Part shown: positions 52,901 through 64,000 of the stretch, one piece after another
Layout: every line of letters begins with the position of its first letter
Position numbering within the stretch: the first letter of the stretch is position 1
DNA from: Taeniopygia guttata
Taxonomy: Eukaryota; Chordata; Aves; Passeriformes; Estrildidae
Direction of reading: 5' to 3'
Length of the DNA stretch: 64,000 nucleotides
Assembly: GCF_048771995.1 (NCBI RefSeq)
Contig: NC_133024.1
Location: 57,866,501 to 57,930,500, forward strand
Notes under the pieces: generated by a model
Seen by the model: only the letters and a program-made list of their open reading frames with translations
Database searches by the model: none
Told to the model about the DNA's origin: nothing
Made by a program: the position numbers and the translations under genes

Positions 52901-55900
52901 TGCTCTCTGAAGCCTGACCCATAGATTTTAAAATCATAGAATTGAAGAGAGTTTGTAATGATCTTAACTAATTCTCCACAGCGTGCTGTCTGCATGTCTA
53001 GTTCTACATGCCATTCCTTTAGCATGCACTTGAGGGTTCTGGGTTCTCAGCTTTAGAGCTGCACTGGAAATAGGCAGAAATGGTTATCTGCCATTGTGTT
53101 ACATCCTTCTCCAGTGTTATCACTTTCTAAGCCATTTTTCTCAGCTGTGTGAATGTAACATAATTTATTGTTCAAAATAAGAGCAGAAGGAACAATTGTC
53201 CCCTGGTCACCATTTCTGTTTTAGACAAGATTTTATCAGCTTTTTGATCTTCATCTCTTCCACACTGAGCAGTTCTTACTATGTAACTTGCTTAGCTATT
53301 TAGTCATTCCTTGTATGGGGACACTTCCATACCCTTTGCAATCTCTGTTACCTCTTTTTCATCTCTACAAGAACTTTAGTGAGATGGGGGAGCAAAATTG
53401 CACACATTACTCCTAATGTGAATGCGCTATGGAAGTTTATAGCAACATTCTCATACCTTTCCCCTTCCCTCTTCTTCTGTTAATAGTTTAGAACATTCTA
53501 TTAGCTTTTTTGACAGGTGAGAATGGAATGTCCAAAGAACCACACAACATAATTACAAGACATCTTTGTTGGGCATCAGCCCATAGCTGGGAGTGAGAAC
53601 TAACAGAAAGCTGAAGCTTTCTCTTTGTGTATTTAAGATCAAAATTAATTTCTTCCACCTGCCATACTTTACATCGAAAATCACTAAACATCACTTACCT
53701 AGTCACCATTTATGGCTAGGTCCTTCTCAACTTCTTGTAGCTGGATTTCCCTTGTTACTTTCTCAAATAATTTCATATAATTAGCAACTTTTGTCACCTC
53801 ACTTTCATCCCCTTTGACATATCACTCATGTGACAGAACAACAAAACAGCACGGACTCTGGAACAGATCGCACCACAGCTCCACCACTGACCCACCAAAA
53901 AATGACCACTTAGGCTGTTGTTTGTATTTTTAGCAGTATTTTGTCTATCTAAAGGAATTCTCTCTTATCCTCAAAAGCCTCTGCCAAGGGACTTTGTCAA
54001 TTGCTTTTGGCTAAGGAGAGTCCACCAACCAACCAACTTATCTTGCTTGTCATATGCATAGATACCTTACTTGCCTTTACAAAACTATGTGGACTACACC
54101 ACAGGATATGATATTTATCCTTTTGCCCACTGCTTTCCTGTGTGGATGATCCTGCATTTTGCCATACTCACATCAGTGCTGCTCAGATATGCCTGATTTA
54201 CCAAGCTACACAAATCATGCTGCATAATTGAACTGTCACAGAAAATATTTATCCTTAACTTTTCTATTATCAGTGAGCAGGAGATACATGAACAGCAGAA
54301 CCAATAAAGCCCATATCCAATTATTTTTTAAATTACATTTGAGTTCCCACATGGGTTCTCTGGGCTAAGGTAGAAGTTTATGGTTACAGCATTGTCCTCC
54401 AACAGGATTACACAGCAGCATTCTCTACCCAGTATATTTTCATTATGTTTTCAGGAATGCAGTGACTTTGGGAGCAAAACCATAGTTTCAAACCTGTTTG
54501 AAATTCTGCAACATGCTCTGTTTAAGGAAGTTTAAGGGCAAGAAGGCATTACTGTCAAAGAAGATGGCAGCACATGCCTGTTTTCTTAGGAAAAAACATA
54601 ACGCCTGTCTCCTGATATAGACTTTTCTCTTGAAAAATAGAAGTCTGCATGATTGGACTTCAGAAGACATTCTAAAAGCACATGCCTGATTTTGCATATG
54701 AAATTCTATGGAAGAACAGAAACCTGTAGAATCTGTCGCTGGAGAGAGAAGGTGAAGCAGACATGACTGAATTGATCTGAACTAAGTTTCTATTAACTTT
54801 GTTTAGGGGATTTTACATTTTGTTCAGATGTATTTTAATTCTTATGTTTGATATGCTCTTCAGTAAAGGTGATGGACATTTCTATCCTTCTGTTTAACAT
54901 AGAGGATGTCCAGAATTAACTGGAGACTGCCATTCCTCTCCTCTTTATGGTTAAAGAAACACGGCCTAGACCTTTTTTAGGCTTACTGAGACAAAAAGAA
55001 CATTACATTTATTTACATTTCATTTGCAGGCTACCATTAAATAACATTTGGAACCTAGTATGTTTCAGTACAATAAATTACTTCTTGCTTTCCGTTAACT
55101 AGAAGAGAGAAGGGACAAAGAAGTATGGTCTCTTCCCATGACCAAGTACTGCTGTGTGCACTCTGGGTGGATGGAAGGATGTAGTATCTCTGCACGTCCT
55201 GAAGCTCGTATTTACTTGTGTTTTGTAGGCTTAAGTGTTTCTTCTCAAAGAAACAGATAAAACCAGAAAAAAAACCCCAGCAAATCTCACTAAATCCAAG
55301 TCTTAGATTGAATACTCCCCTGCTGAAATTGTAATGTTTCTTACCCTCTCACTAGTATTACTTTTCAGGTTGCTAGAAATAGATTAATGTCTTTATTTCC
55401 TTGTGGGAATGAATAATATTCTTTGGCTAGACTGACTGCTGAAACACTTTTTCCAGTGCTGCACACAGCCTGTGCAATAACCCCAGAGCTCCTAGCCCAG
55501 CTGCAATTACCTTGAATTTGTGCTCATAATTCTCAAAAGCTTCCATGACCATGCAGACGGCCTCCATGGAGCGCTCCAGCCGCCCATCCACCCCGTTGAA
55601 GCGGTACATGCTGCCGGAAACATCCACCACCAGGCGCAGCCGCTTGGGCTTCTGCTGGGGGCTCCCCGGCTGACAGGGAAACACAACACAACTGAGCCCA
55701 GTAGAAACAAGGAGGCTAAACATTAGTAAAAATAAAACATACCAGAAAGAGAACCTAATGCACTTTGCAAATCAAGAAAATTTTGTCTAGAAAACATTGT
55801 TTGATTTTGTTGTTGTTGTTGTTTTTTGTTTTCAAGAACAAAAAACCCAATTATTTTTCTATTTCAAACCAGTTCTTCGACAGATAACTCAGCTTATTGT

Positions 55901-58900
55901 TTCCTCTCACCTTCAATGACTGGAAACAAAATACCTCAAAAAATTCCACACATGCTTGCCAGGAAAATACTTCTTTCTGTTTCAGTTTTGATTCTTAACA
56001 TTTTATTTCAGTAAAGAAACTCTCAAATTTGCACTTTCTGCCAAGGCTCATAATAGAAATGCTTTTCCTTGGCATGCAGTACTAACAGTGACTGTATATG
56101 ACTGTAAAAACTTGTCTGCTGAGGTTAATAACATTCCAAAAATGTTTGAATCTTGTTCTGATTAACTACCAGTTCCATCTTCATTCTAATGCTGAAACTA
56201 TTATTTTTTTCTGAAAACAAATCCCATCTGTTCTAACAATTTTTTGGCACAGTACATTCAAGGGAGGTGTTTTATTTAGCATGCAATGAGATGTGTCTAG
56301 ATTCAAGTATGAGGCTATTACAGATGACCTGACAAAAGAAACCCAGTCACAATATAAACAAATAGCTAAAATGTTCATTTTACCTGTAAAGGATTTCTGT
56401 ACTTTATTTTTTTAATTATTCTTTTAATAGACTGTGGCATTCCCGCTCTCCCAGAAACAAAAGAAGAGAAGGGTGTTAAATCCTACATTTGTTTTGGTTT
56501 TTATGCACACACTTAAAGATGTATTTTTTTTATCAATGAATTGTTTTTACAAAGCCTTAAAACTGATACATTGAGTACATACATTTTGAAAAAATGAGAA
56601 CTCAATCACTTTTCTCTTACTGATCTTTCACACGAGCAGTGGTAAATTCCATAAATCATTCTAAGCAACCTAAGCAACAAACAGCATTAAAATTAATATC
56701 AGGGATTTATCACATGTGGGTAGCTGACATGCAAAAATATGCTGTACTCAGCCATTAAAAAAAAAAAAATCTTAGTGTACTTAAAAATTGCAGTCTGTCA
56801 TTAAGTATTACTGTTAAATATTATGGACTAGCCCCACTAGTTTTGGCCAGGTTCAGTTGGTCTGATTCAAGTGGTTTCTCTGTTGCTGACTCACACAGAT
56901 CTTACTGTAAAGCCTTCTAAGGAATGGCTGAATTGGGCTATAGGACAGTCAACTTTATAATATCTTAATGGCTTTTACTCACACTTTTTTTTCTATTATT
57001 ATTTTTATATAATTTTTATAAATGTTTTCTTCTAATTGCCTTCTGATCATTAAAATACAAAATAAAAATGTTAAAAACTGTTGCCCTGGATCAAAACTTA
57101 GCACTGCTTAGATTGGTGTCCTCTTTCTGAGGGTGGCCCACAGGAAATATTTATGCAAGACTATAAGAAGCAATACAGCAAATTTTCCATCCAGTGGCTG
57201 CCTCTGTGCCAGGGACATCCCAAGCCAGAGATATTTTTCTGAGTTTCTCATCCATATAACCTACTCAAACTCCAAAGAGAGGCACTGTACAGCCACTATG
57301 AAATCAGCAAACTGGTTAAGCTCTTCTCCACCTTTCCCTGGCTCTTGTTGGATACTTACTTGTGGCTCAAGTTCTCCACGTCGTTTATATATGGCTTTTT
57401 CTCCTGTCAGCCCATCAATGATTTTGGCATCATCTAGCTCTCCAACAGCTTGGTGTCTCAGCCATTGTCTTTCTTTACCTTTGGCCTACAACAGAAAAGA
57501 TGTGAGTGTGTGTTAGACAATGTATGACATACTGCACATGACATACAGATTAATTTCTTTGTAATGATGTGACAGTTTTGGTGTAAGTCAAAGAAATCCA
57601 AACACATGTTCACAGCTGTCCTGGTCTTCTTCTCTGAAAGAAAAATCAACACTGACAAAGAACATGTTCCCTCTGTAACTTGGTCTTTTTTCAGTAGTTT
57701 CATCTATGGGAATTTAACTGTGAACTGCAGAAATGTTAACCCTTCTTCTTGCAAATATGCTGAAAATGTGTATGGCAAGCCTGTTCAGATACACATACAA
57801 CTGAAGGGACACACATAACTGACCATTTGTTAGGTGCTCTCAATCCACACAAAACAAGAAAAAGTCATTGGGTGACTTAAAAAACAAAACAGCATTCACT
57901 TAAGGCAATGAAAAATGGTTGCTTTTAAAACAGTATTAACTAATAACATATTTTTAAAAACCTACTTTAAAAATCATGATATTAAAGAGACAGTCCAATA
58001 AACACTTCTTTTGTTTTAGGTAAAAGGACATTGGTTATCTACAGCCCGACTTGATGAAAATATATTACAATCCATGAACTCAAACATTCATGGAACTCCT
58101 GTACACAGAGCATTCAGTTAAGATTGAAGACTTGAGTGTTACAATATTATAAGCAACATATTAAAGCATGTTTTCCAAGGATAGCTTCATCATAAGGTAG
58201 GATAGGTTCATAATACATTAGATCCCCTAAAGACAGTAGAGTCTGTATATATTGGGTTTATGGTTTATTTAATTTGTTTAACTCTTCATGTTAAAATTGC
58301 TCATCCTAGTAGTAAGCCCAGAAAGGAAAGACAATTTTGAATTTGTATACATATAATGCTTTTGCGGTCTCAGCAAATTGCTGGTCTCCAGCTGGAGGTA
58401 AATCAAATACCCAACTGGACACAAACTGCCTTAAACATTGACTTTCGGTAATGAAAATCAATTCCTCTCTGATGAGCAGGAAGTCTTACATTACAAATCC
58501 TCAGTAAACTGCAGGCCTGAGATTTGAAAAGATGACTCTTTATAGTTCTGTATAGGCAGGTAATGACTTCTACAGGATCACAGAATCTTTGATTTTGCTT
58601 TGGACTTAATGTATGAGTTTTTGTTTCAGAGTTCTGGACTTCAGACTACGGCCTATAATTACTCAAGATTAATGGACTACTTGCTCATGAAAATAAGTGG
58701 GCAGAAAGACTACAGAGCCGCAGAAAAATGTTTTGAATAACAAAATCAAAAGCTTTGCAGATGCTTCCTGATGGGAAGGAAAAACAATGTTTCCCAAAAG
58801 ACATGGAAACCTCAGCCTTTTAGTAAATCATAGAAGGGAAAGTTGAAAAGATTTCTGAGGTTGTGAATTCAGCCACTTATGTTCTCTGATACATTTTCAC

Positions 58901-59670
58901 GTGCTACCGTCAACTGAGCTTTAAGCCTCTTTGGCAGTGGGGCATCCATGAGTTTTTTTGTACCATCAGCTGGGAATTTCTACTATCATTAAATATGCCT
59001 GGGATGAAAGTTAAATTCCTTCTTCCATAGGATCACTGATCCCTTTGTTGCCTTCAGAGTTGCATAACATTCACCTGCGAATTCCCAGTGACCTCAAAAG
59101 CCAGAATTTGAGCTGAAATTTTACTGGAGGAACATGGAGTTGACATCCTATCCTAAAACAGGAAAGAATGCCGGCGAAATCTGATCTTGCCTCTTTCCAA
59201 AATAATGCTAAAATCAGGCTTGTCTGCCTCTCCTATGCAAAACTACTGAGAATTTTTTTCCTTTTATGAATGCTGAAAAAAATAATCCCCTTAAGCAAGT
59301 GTGTTAGACAATGCACATATTTTACATATGACAGAGAAAATTCACATCTTTTTTAATATGCGATTTTCATATGTTAAAAACCAACTTAAGCTTAAAAGCA
59401 TTCAGAAAAGAAAAGAAAGTTTAAAAGCATTCAGAAAAAAAAGTTGTAACTAATATATATACACCTTGTTTTGATATTTGATTAGAAAGGACATAGAACA
59501 TATTACAATTTCAATACACTGCAACCATATTGATGGAAAAATACATTTATTGTACTGCTTTTGAAATTAGAAAAATGTGCTAGATACTGTATCTTATCAG
59601 TATGGCAGTGGCTGATCACAGCGCACCACTACAGTAATTCTTTTCACCAGAAGATGTCATGGCATATTTA

Positions 59671-59711
<41 letters not shown>

Positions 59712-62700
59712 ACAGCTGTTATGTCTGTAAATGTCACAGAAAAAGGTTTGTATGTGAAATTATCAGACCTAACTATGTAGCTCAAAGCGGTAGAGGATGT
59801 ATTAAACACTGCCAGTTGTGGTCTGCATTTGTTTCTGGGAAAATGTTACATAAATGTTCCCTTAGCTGCTGAAATAATGAAAATACTACTGAAAAGGCAA
59901 AGGATTTTTCATATTTCCAGCTTGCCAAGCCATGCTTATTACAGGACTGCTACTATTTTATTCTTGCTGCTATGACCAGACCATTCCTACATGATCTAAA
60001 TCACAGTGCCCAGCAGGCTCAGTAACTCAGGCTCAGGTTTGCCCAGTTTAAATGTAGGGGCCTAAATGATGCTCAGAAGCTACAGGGAGAGTTGTCCCTA
60101 GTTCTCTCTGCAATAATCAATAATGAGAGAAGTACTTTCTGGAAAGCAAGTCACCTCACATTAAAGAAGGTCTTTCTGAGTCACTGACTGGCCATAACCT
60201 TTTGAATTTGGAGTTTGAATTTGGACAGACAAGCTTCAGGGGAGAGAAGAAAGAGCCCATCAGTGGCAGGATTTCCTGGACTTCTGGCTTTGCTATTTCT
60301 ACAGAAGATAAACAAAAACTCATTATGTTTTGATAATGTTGTTCAAAGAGCTGACAGAGATCAGCAAGTTATAAAAAGCAAAATGAACAATGAAATTACA
60401 TTCTCAGACTATGTTTATGTGTCACTTTCAAGGATCTGCCTATTCCAAAAATCTCTTTCTGCTGCTACTAACATTTGGAGAGCCATAGACAACTGGACCC
60501 AAACCCCAGCCTCTTGATTCTAGGGAGGTAGAATTTAATTCAATTAATATATTTTAAACAAACCCACAAAATTAACAATAAAAAGGCATATATTTAAGAG
60601 AAAATCCAAGTTACGTGAACATGGGCAACATATTTTGATTATGTGAACACAGTTTGAAACAAAGGAAACTCAAACGTTTTTAAAAAGCCAAATGTTCTCT
60701 ACTGAGAAGGTAATCTAGGATTTTCACAAAGTTAAAAACACATAGACATCTGAGTTGCAAATTTTACTGCAATGAACTTTGCTATTGGTTTCTTATTTGA
60801 GATGTGAGGAATGACTGATAACAGAAAGAAAACTATTCTAGTTGAGAACTCAGGGTGTACACAGGACTATACAGAGACTAATGGGAGACAGATGCACAGT
60901 TTTGCATGAGGGCTGGATGAATTACTGTGCTGAAGAATTCAAACAACTTTTTTCCTCTCAAAAATATCACATATGAGGGATTATTTGAAATATATTTGTA
61001 CTTAGATTCCTTATTAACAAAAGGCATTTTGCAACTAAGTATCTCCAATTACAATTTATCAATTTATCTTCATTTTCCTAGTTCATCTTCTAATAAAATC
61101 CCTACCAAAATCTATATAAAATTTTATTAAGTTAAAAATTTTGTTTCACTATTGATCTTACTCTATGCCTAGCTTTTTCTAATTTAGTAATTTGGTTTTT
61201 TTCATCATAAATTACATTTCCTAACTTTGTGGTTAGCTGTTACAGGTTTTGGCAGGAAGTTAGCAAAGTCTCATAAAATACTGCAGTTTGTAAGACTTTG
61301 CCTTGATATTAAAATTACCTTTTTTTAAAAAAGCAAGAGGATATGCCTCTTTATATTAAAATATTTTAATTTTTTATTATGATTAACATGACCCCTGAAT
61401 GTAACAATTTTGGCTCCAAGGGACAGATGAGGCAGGCTCAGAAAAATACTTCAAACTGAAGATTTACTTCTTGATTTCATACCCAGAGTGTGCTTCCAAT
61501 AGCATGTGTGCTAAAAACATGGCAAAAAAACCACCTAGATATAAATGTTGTAGACAACACTGAGATTTACATCCAATTTTTTTTAGCAGAGACCTGTCTT
61601 TATAAGCCAAAAGTCTGTGTCCTGAACTGAGACACATATTAAGTGCACGAATCATCTCATTATGCCCAACTTAAATGTTCACTACGGGAGAAGTTCTCTG
61701 AATTAGTATATTCATAATAAAACTGGCTAATGGCTCTTTGTGTATATATGTGATTATAGTAAAGCTGCTGTAGCTACAAAGGTTTAAAGGGAAAAATAAA
61801 GCAAAGAAGTCTTACTCTTCTTGCTTGCAATACCAGGAGACTGGATTTCTTTGTCCAGGAGGACGCTGTTTATCATACAGAGTGATTTCTTTCTGTATTT
61901 CAGTTTTATTGCTTAAGATACAGCACAATGACTAATAAACTAAGGTATATAACACTAGTGCTTAGTAGCCCTCAACAGAAATATTTATATTCAAATAAGT
62001 CTTATAAGGAGTAAATCACTTTTCCTTTAATTTTCACTGAAGATTAGCAGATGCCTCCTAGAAACAATGCACTTGCAATTTTATTTACCCTGTATATGAA
62101 TACTAGTATTAAAAAAAACCCAGAACAAACAACCACCATGCCAGTTAGCAGAAGAAAGGCAAACTGGTGGTTTCAGTGAGTTTCCACTTAGGAGATTTGG
62201 GCTATACCTATTTCTATTACCAAGAGTTTAAAAAAAAAAAGAGAAAAATCCATGTTTTCAGCTGCATTTGTAGTAAAGCTCCTACCTGGAGTGGGTGCCT
62301 CTTTTAACATCTATAGCATTTGCTCTTCACAGCTAAAAAATACTCTGTTGGACTGGAGGTAAAGACAAAGACTGGGCTCTACAGACCTTCACAAATTCTT
62401 TTAATAATGCATAGTAATATTTTCTGTCACAAAACTGTGCTCCTGAGTAAGTAATTTCTGTAAGGTGTGGAATGGGAATAATGGAACATGTGGAGATGAG
62501 CACTGGGATTCACATGTAGGTTGCCTTTTAAAACAATAGTATGAAACTGTTTTTTGTAACTGGTTATAACCTGAACCTACTTTCAGCCTTCAAAGGTATG
62601 ACCACCAGATGTTAACAGGATATTAGCAGGATAGTATTTGGGGCCTAATGTAATAACCTCCCTGTGTTCCTTTATCAAAGAATCTCAGACTACCTGCAGA

Positions 62701-62802
62701 TTGTCCAAGATGATGCGGAGTGACTGAACTTGACGTCGGACTGCTCCAGAGAATCTTTCATAAGTTGATGCATCATATTCACTCATCTGAATCTCTTTCA
62801 AT
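43869..62802 (-). CDS. VWA8: VWA8, C-terminal part: six coding exons, 5' end outside the window
   Basis: VWA8 is a mitochondrial AAA+ ATPase of about 1,900 residues with a C-terminal von Willebrand factor A domain. The exons on the - strand are 62802-62694, 57485-57360, 55669-55511, 47807-47709, 46551-46313 and 43977-43869. All have GT-AG introns and compatible phases, and together encode about 280 C-terminal residues. The first two give a charged helical linker (KEIQMSEYDASTYERFSGAV, AKGKERQWLRHQ). The rest form the VWA domain with a complete MIDAS: DVSGSM in exon 55669-55511, the Thr of SGDHTLEGTE, and the Asp of VLSDAN in exon 46551-46313. The protein ends QQIFTSTMLSSA. No frame break is seen, so the gene looks intact here. 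It converges on RGCC, as in human. Confidence 0.97.
43978..46312 (-). other. VWA8 intron between the last two coding exons
   Basis: A 2.3-kb phase 2 intron with a GTAAGT donor. It contains a CR1 fragment in the opposite orientation to the gene (about 45600-46200). Nothing else was recognised. Confidence 0.88.
45600..46200 (+). mobile_element. CR1 LINE 3' end, antisense within VWA8
   Basis: The + strand frames contain the CR1 reverse-transcriptase C-terminus (ILSLYSTLVRPHLACCVQLC, GPQHRKDMDMLEGVQRRTTK, YEDRLRELGLFSLERK). These are followed by the 3' UTR and the avian CR1 tail CCTTCCAACCCAAACC, then TTCTATGATCTTATGATACT. It is 5'-truncated, with the peptide split between frames, so it is inactive. 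The complete 3' end, with degenerate ATTCTATG-like units, fixes the right boundary near 46200; the left edge is approximate. Confidence 0.93.
46313..46551 (-). CDS. VWA8: VWA8 penultimate coding exon (VWA MIDAS Thr and Asp)
   Basis: Begins after GCACACAG on the - strand and encodes TMHAHAQFCMSGDHTLEGTE, then HAIREIAKEEADEYFVIVLS, DANLERYG and, near its end, NAFAIFIGSLGDQAG. It ends at a GTAAGT donor after two bases of an arginine codon. It holds the SGDHT threonine and the VLSDAN aspartate expected to complete the VWA metal-binding site. Confidence 0.97.
46552..47708 (-). other. VWA8 intron
   Basis: A 1.16-kb phase 0 intron with donor GTAAAAG. AT-rich, with no repeat family recognised. Confidence 0.88.
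47709..47807 (-). CDS. VWA8: VWA8 coding exon (VWA core)
   Basis: A 33-codon exon, phase 0 at both ends, reading YDIVGHSGDGFNITLVGCDK then VPKNNKQRLEILK. The acceptor is TTTCTTGTAG. It lies within the VWA fold, immediately after the exon with the MIDAS DVSGSM, and matches the human YDIVGHSGDG segment. Confidence 0.96.
47808..55510 (-). other. VWA8 intron of about 7.7 kb
   Basis: A phase 0 intron with donor GTAATTG and acceptor CTTGTAG. It contains an old CR1-like LINE at about 52.9-54.1 kb and otherwise AT-rich sequence. No nested gene or RNA gene could be supported. Confidence 0.85.
52935..54130 (-). mobile_element. Old CR1-like LINE, degraded reverse-transcriptase region and 3' end
   Basis: On the - strand, from right to left, pieces of a CR1-type reverse transcriptase appear in the right order. 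AIDKVPWQRLL near 53970 corresponds to AFDKVPHQRLL. A segment at about 53835-53770 corresponds to the VAKFADDTKL region. PVKKANRMF near 53500 corresponds to the AVKKANRML motif, followed by the region before the family 3' end. It is full of stops and frame changes and far more diverged than the three avian CR1 fragments. It is therefore probably an ancient lineage predating songbirds. The left edge may coincide with a degenerate CR1 tail near 52935. Edges are approximate. Confidence 0.72.
55511..55669 (-). CDS. VWA8: VWA8 coding exon with the MIDAS DxSxS motif
   Basis: A 53-codon exon, phase 0 at both ends, entered after CCCTGTCAG and left at AAG|GTAATT. It encodes PGSPQQKPKRLRLVVDVSGS, then MYRFNGVDGRLERSMEAVCM and ending EHKFK. 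DVSGSM is the DxSxS element of the metal-ion-dependent adhesion site. The exon is more GC-rich than its surroundings. Confidence 0.97.
55670..57359 (-). other. VWA8 intron
   Basis: A 1.7-kb phase 0 intron with donor GTAAGT. A TTG microsatellite lies at about 55807-55823. Nothing else was recognised. Confidence 0.88.
55807..55823. repeat. TTG trinucleotide microsatellite
   Basis: Five TTG units followed by a short T-run, within a VWA8 intron. Confidence 0.7.
57360..57485 (-). CDS. VWA8: VWA8 coding exon (linker before the VWA domain)
   Basis: A 42-codon exon, phase 0 at both ends, acceptor CTGTTGTAG and donor GTAAGTAT. It encodes AKGKERQWLRHQAVGELDDA, KIIDGLTGEKAIYKRRGELE, then PQ. The highly charged sequence matches human VWA8 closely and leads directly into the VWA domain. 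Confidence 0.97.
59392..59438. repeat. Direct repeat, period 29 bp
   Basis: TTAAAAGCATTCAGAAAA occurs at 59392-59409 and again at 59421-59438, separated by an A/G-rich spacer. It is a local duplication within a VWA8 intron. Confidence 0.8.
59672..59709. repeat. A38 homopolymer
   Basis: Thirty-eight consecutive A. On the strand of VWA8 transcription this is T38. I looked for a retrocopy or SINE body to the left and flanking duplications and recognised neither, so it is called a homopolymer only. Confidence 0.85.
62694..62802 (-). CDS. VWA8: VWA8 coding exon, most 5' one in the window
   Basis: Entered after TTCCTTTAG. The first base completes a codon begun in an exon outside the window, followed by LKEIQMSEYDASTYERFSGA and VRRQVQSLRIILDNLQ, ending CAG|GTAGTC. 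It is predicted to be largely helical. It matches human VWA8 around KEIQMSEYDAATYERF. Confidence 0.95.
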
Positions 62803-64000
62803 CTAAAGGAAAGAACAAGGAGCTAAGAACAGTTTAGGAAACATGCGTATTTTCCATTTACTTACGTAAACTAAAAGTTTATTTACTTTGTAATAGGGAA
62901 ATTTAGACTCCAACAAGCCCACAGAAGATGCAAACCAGAGAAGTGGCAGCTGCTCTTGTGAATTTTTGGTAAGGCAAATGTTCACCAATGTCTACAGGGA
63001 CTGTATCACATTAAAACTTATTAAAGTTACTAATACATTACTCTCTTCTAATTTGCTTTAAAGTTTGAGAAGTAAATCAGAGGTTCTGAAAATGTGATCA
63101 AATTTGAAAGGCTTTGTTGGCTCAGGTACTGGTATCTGTACATAAAAGGATCACGAGTGTGTCTATTCATTACTTCACTGTAAGAGTATTTTAAACATAT
63201 CCTGATTCATGCTTCAACACAAAGGTTAAGTAAAATACAATAAAATCTGTCCTTGAGACCTACAAATAGTAACTGTTTCAAATACTTATCTTTGTGCTTC
63301 ATTAAATGAAGCAACCTTGAAACAAAGAAGCTTTAAATGAACATTAACAAAAATGTGCTCCCCCATTGAAAATGAGTCATGCACTATCCTGTCCAGAGGC
63401 CTGTGACAGAGAGCACGCCTGCACCATGAAAACAGATACATGCTTTCTTTATAAGCAAAGATGTGTCCATTTCAAGTTCTGTACCACTTTTTGAACAGCA
63501 TAGCTTAGCAGAACAGGTGAAATTCACCACTGGAATGTAATTACAGAGGTGCAACAGTGAAGATGAACTAGGGGACGGGCAGATATGCCTGGAGTGCTCA
63601 CTGTTCAGTATTTGCCATGACCCAACATCACTCAGAGAGGCAGCAGTCATGTACCTGCCCACCCCAACCCCAGCATGTGGCTGGGTTCAGTCCCGAGCTG
63701 AAACATACTGGCCTATCTGTGCCCAGCCCATTTCTGACAAGCACTTTATAACAGTAGAATCTCACTCACGGTGTATAAAAATATATGTGTTTTTAACTAA
63801 CTATAAATAGATAGTAATGTATGTATAGGCTAATTTTTATTTCTAATGACAAGTTAGTTGCCTGGATCATAAAGTATGCCTGAGAACTGCTGTTTAGACC
63901 AACCCTTTGAAGATAATATTAAAATCAAACATCAGATCTTTGTTGTCTCTATCATGATGTCTTTTTCTATTTAAAGTTTTCATACACATACATAGTCATT
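62803..64000 (-). other. VWA8 intron continuing past the right edge
   Basis: A phase 2 intron whose acceptor is at 62803-62804. The preceding VWA8 exon is not in the window. I see no repeat family or other gene in this stretch. Confidence 0.85.

Larger units (their letters stand above)
57486..62693 (-). other. VWA8 intron of about 5.2 kb
   Basis: A phase 0 intron with donor GTAGTC, still a GT donor but weaker than the others. It contains an A38 tract and a short direct repeat, listed separately. No other element was recognised. Confidence 0.87.

Noticed and set aside
1-64000. tRNA, rRNA, snoRNA, CRISPR array, bacterial operon or plasmid features
   Set aside because: I saw no cloverleaf with internal promoter boxes, no spaced repeats and no ribosome-binding-site-led gene clusters. 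The window is ordinary vertebrate genomic DNA.

Overview
The window is vertebrate nuclear DNA, almost certainly from a bird and most likely a songbird. The genes are split into small exons with GT-AG introns. Three fragments are typical avian CR1 LINE 3' ends, and one solo LTR resembles endogenous retrovirus LTRs I know from passerine genomes. I found no prokaryotic, viral-genome or plasmid organisation.

Two host genes can be read exon by exon, and they converge tail to tail. On the + strand is a complete RGCC gene (regulator of cell cycle, RGC-32): CpG-island promoter, five exons, 131 codons, stop at 18172 and a poly(A) signal near 18525. On the - strand are the last six coding exons of VWA8 (von Willebrand factor A domain containing 8). 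They encode about 280 C-terminal residues, including the whole metal-binding VWA domain. VWA8 enters from the right edge and stops at 43869. The human locus on chromosome 13q14 has the same order and orientation.

Layout: 1-4.8 kb is upstream sequence with no gene seen. 4.8-5.65 kb is a CpG island carrying the RGCC promoter and exons 1-2. 5.6-18.2 kb holds the RGCC introns and exons 3-5. 18.5-43.7 kb is a gene-poor interval with two CR1 fragments, one solo LTR, a striking 100-bp near-palindrome, homopolymer tracts and no coding exon that I can support. 43.7-62.8 kb is the 3' part of VWA8, whose introns carry one avian CR1 fragment and a much older CR1-like LINE. 62.8-64 kb is the next VWA8 intron, open to the right.

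The two genes have no known shared pathway. RGCC is a small cell-cycle and TGF-beta/complement response protein. VWA8 is a large mitochondrial AAA+ ATPase with a C-terminal VWA domain. I found no novel multi-gene system. The observations worth a second look are a tandem (NAGNAG) splice acceptor in RGCC, the long foldback at 24557-24658, the LTR with its 6-bp flanking repeat, and the old LINE in VWA8.
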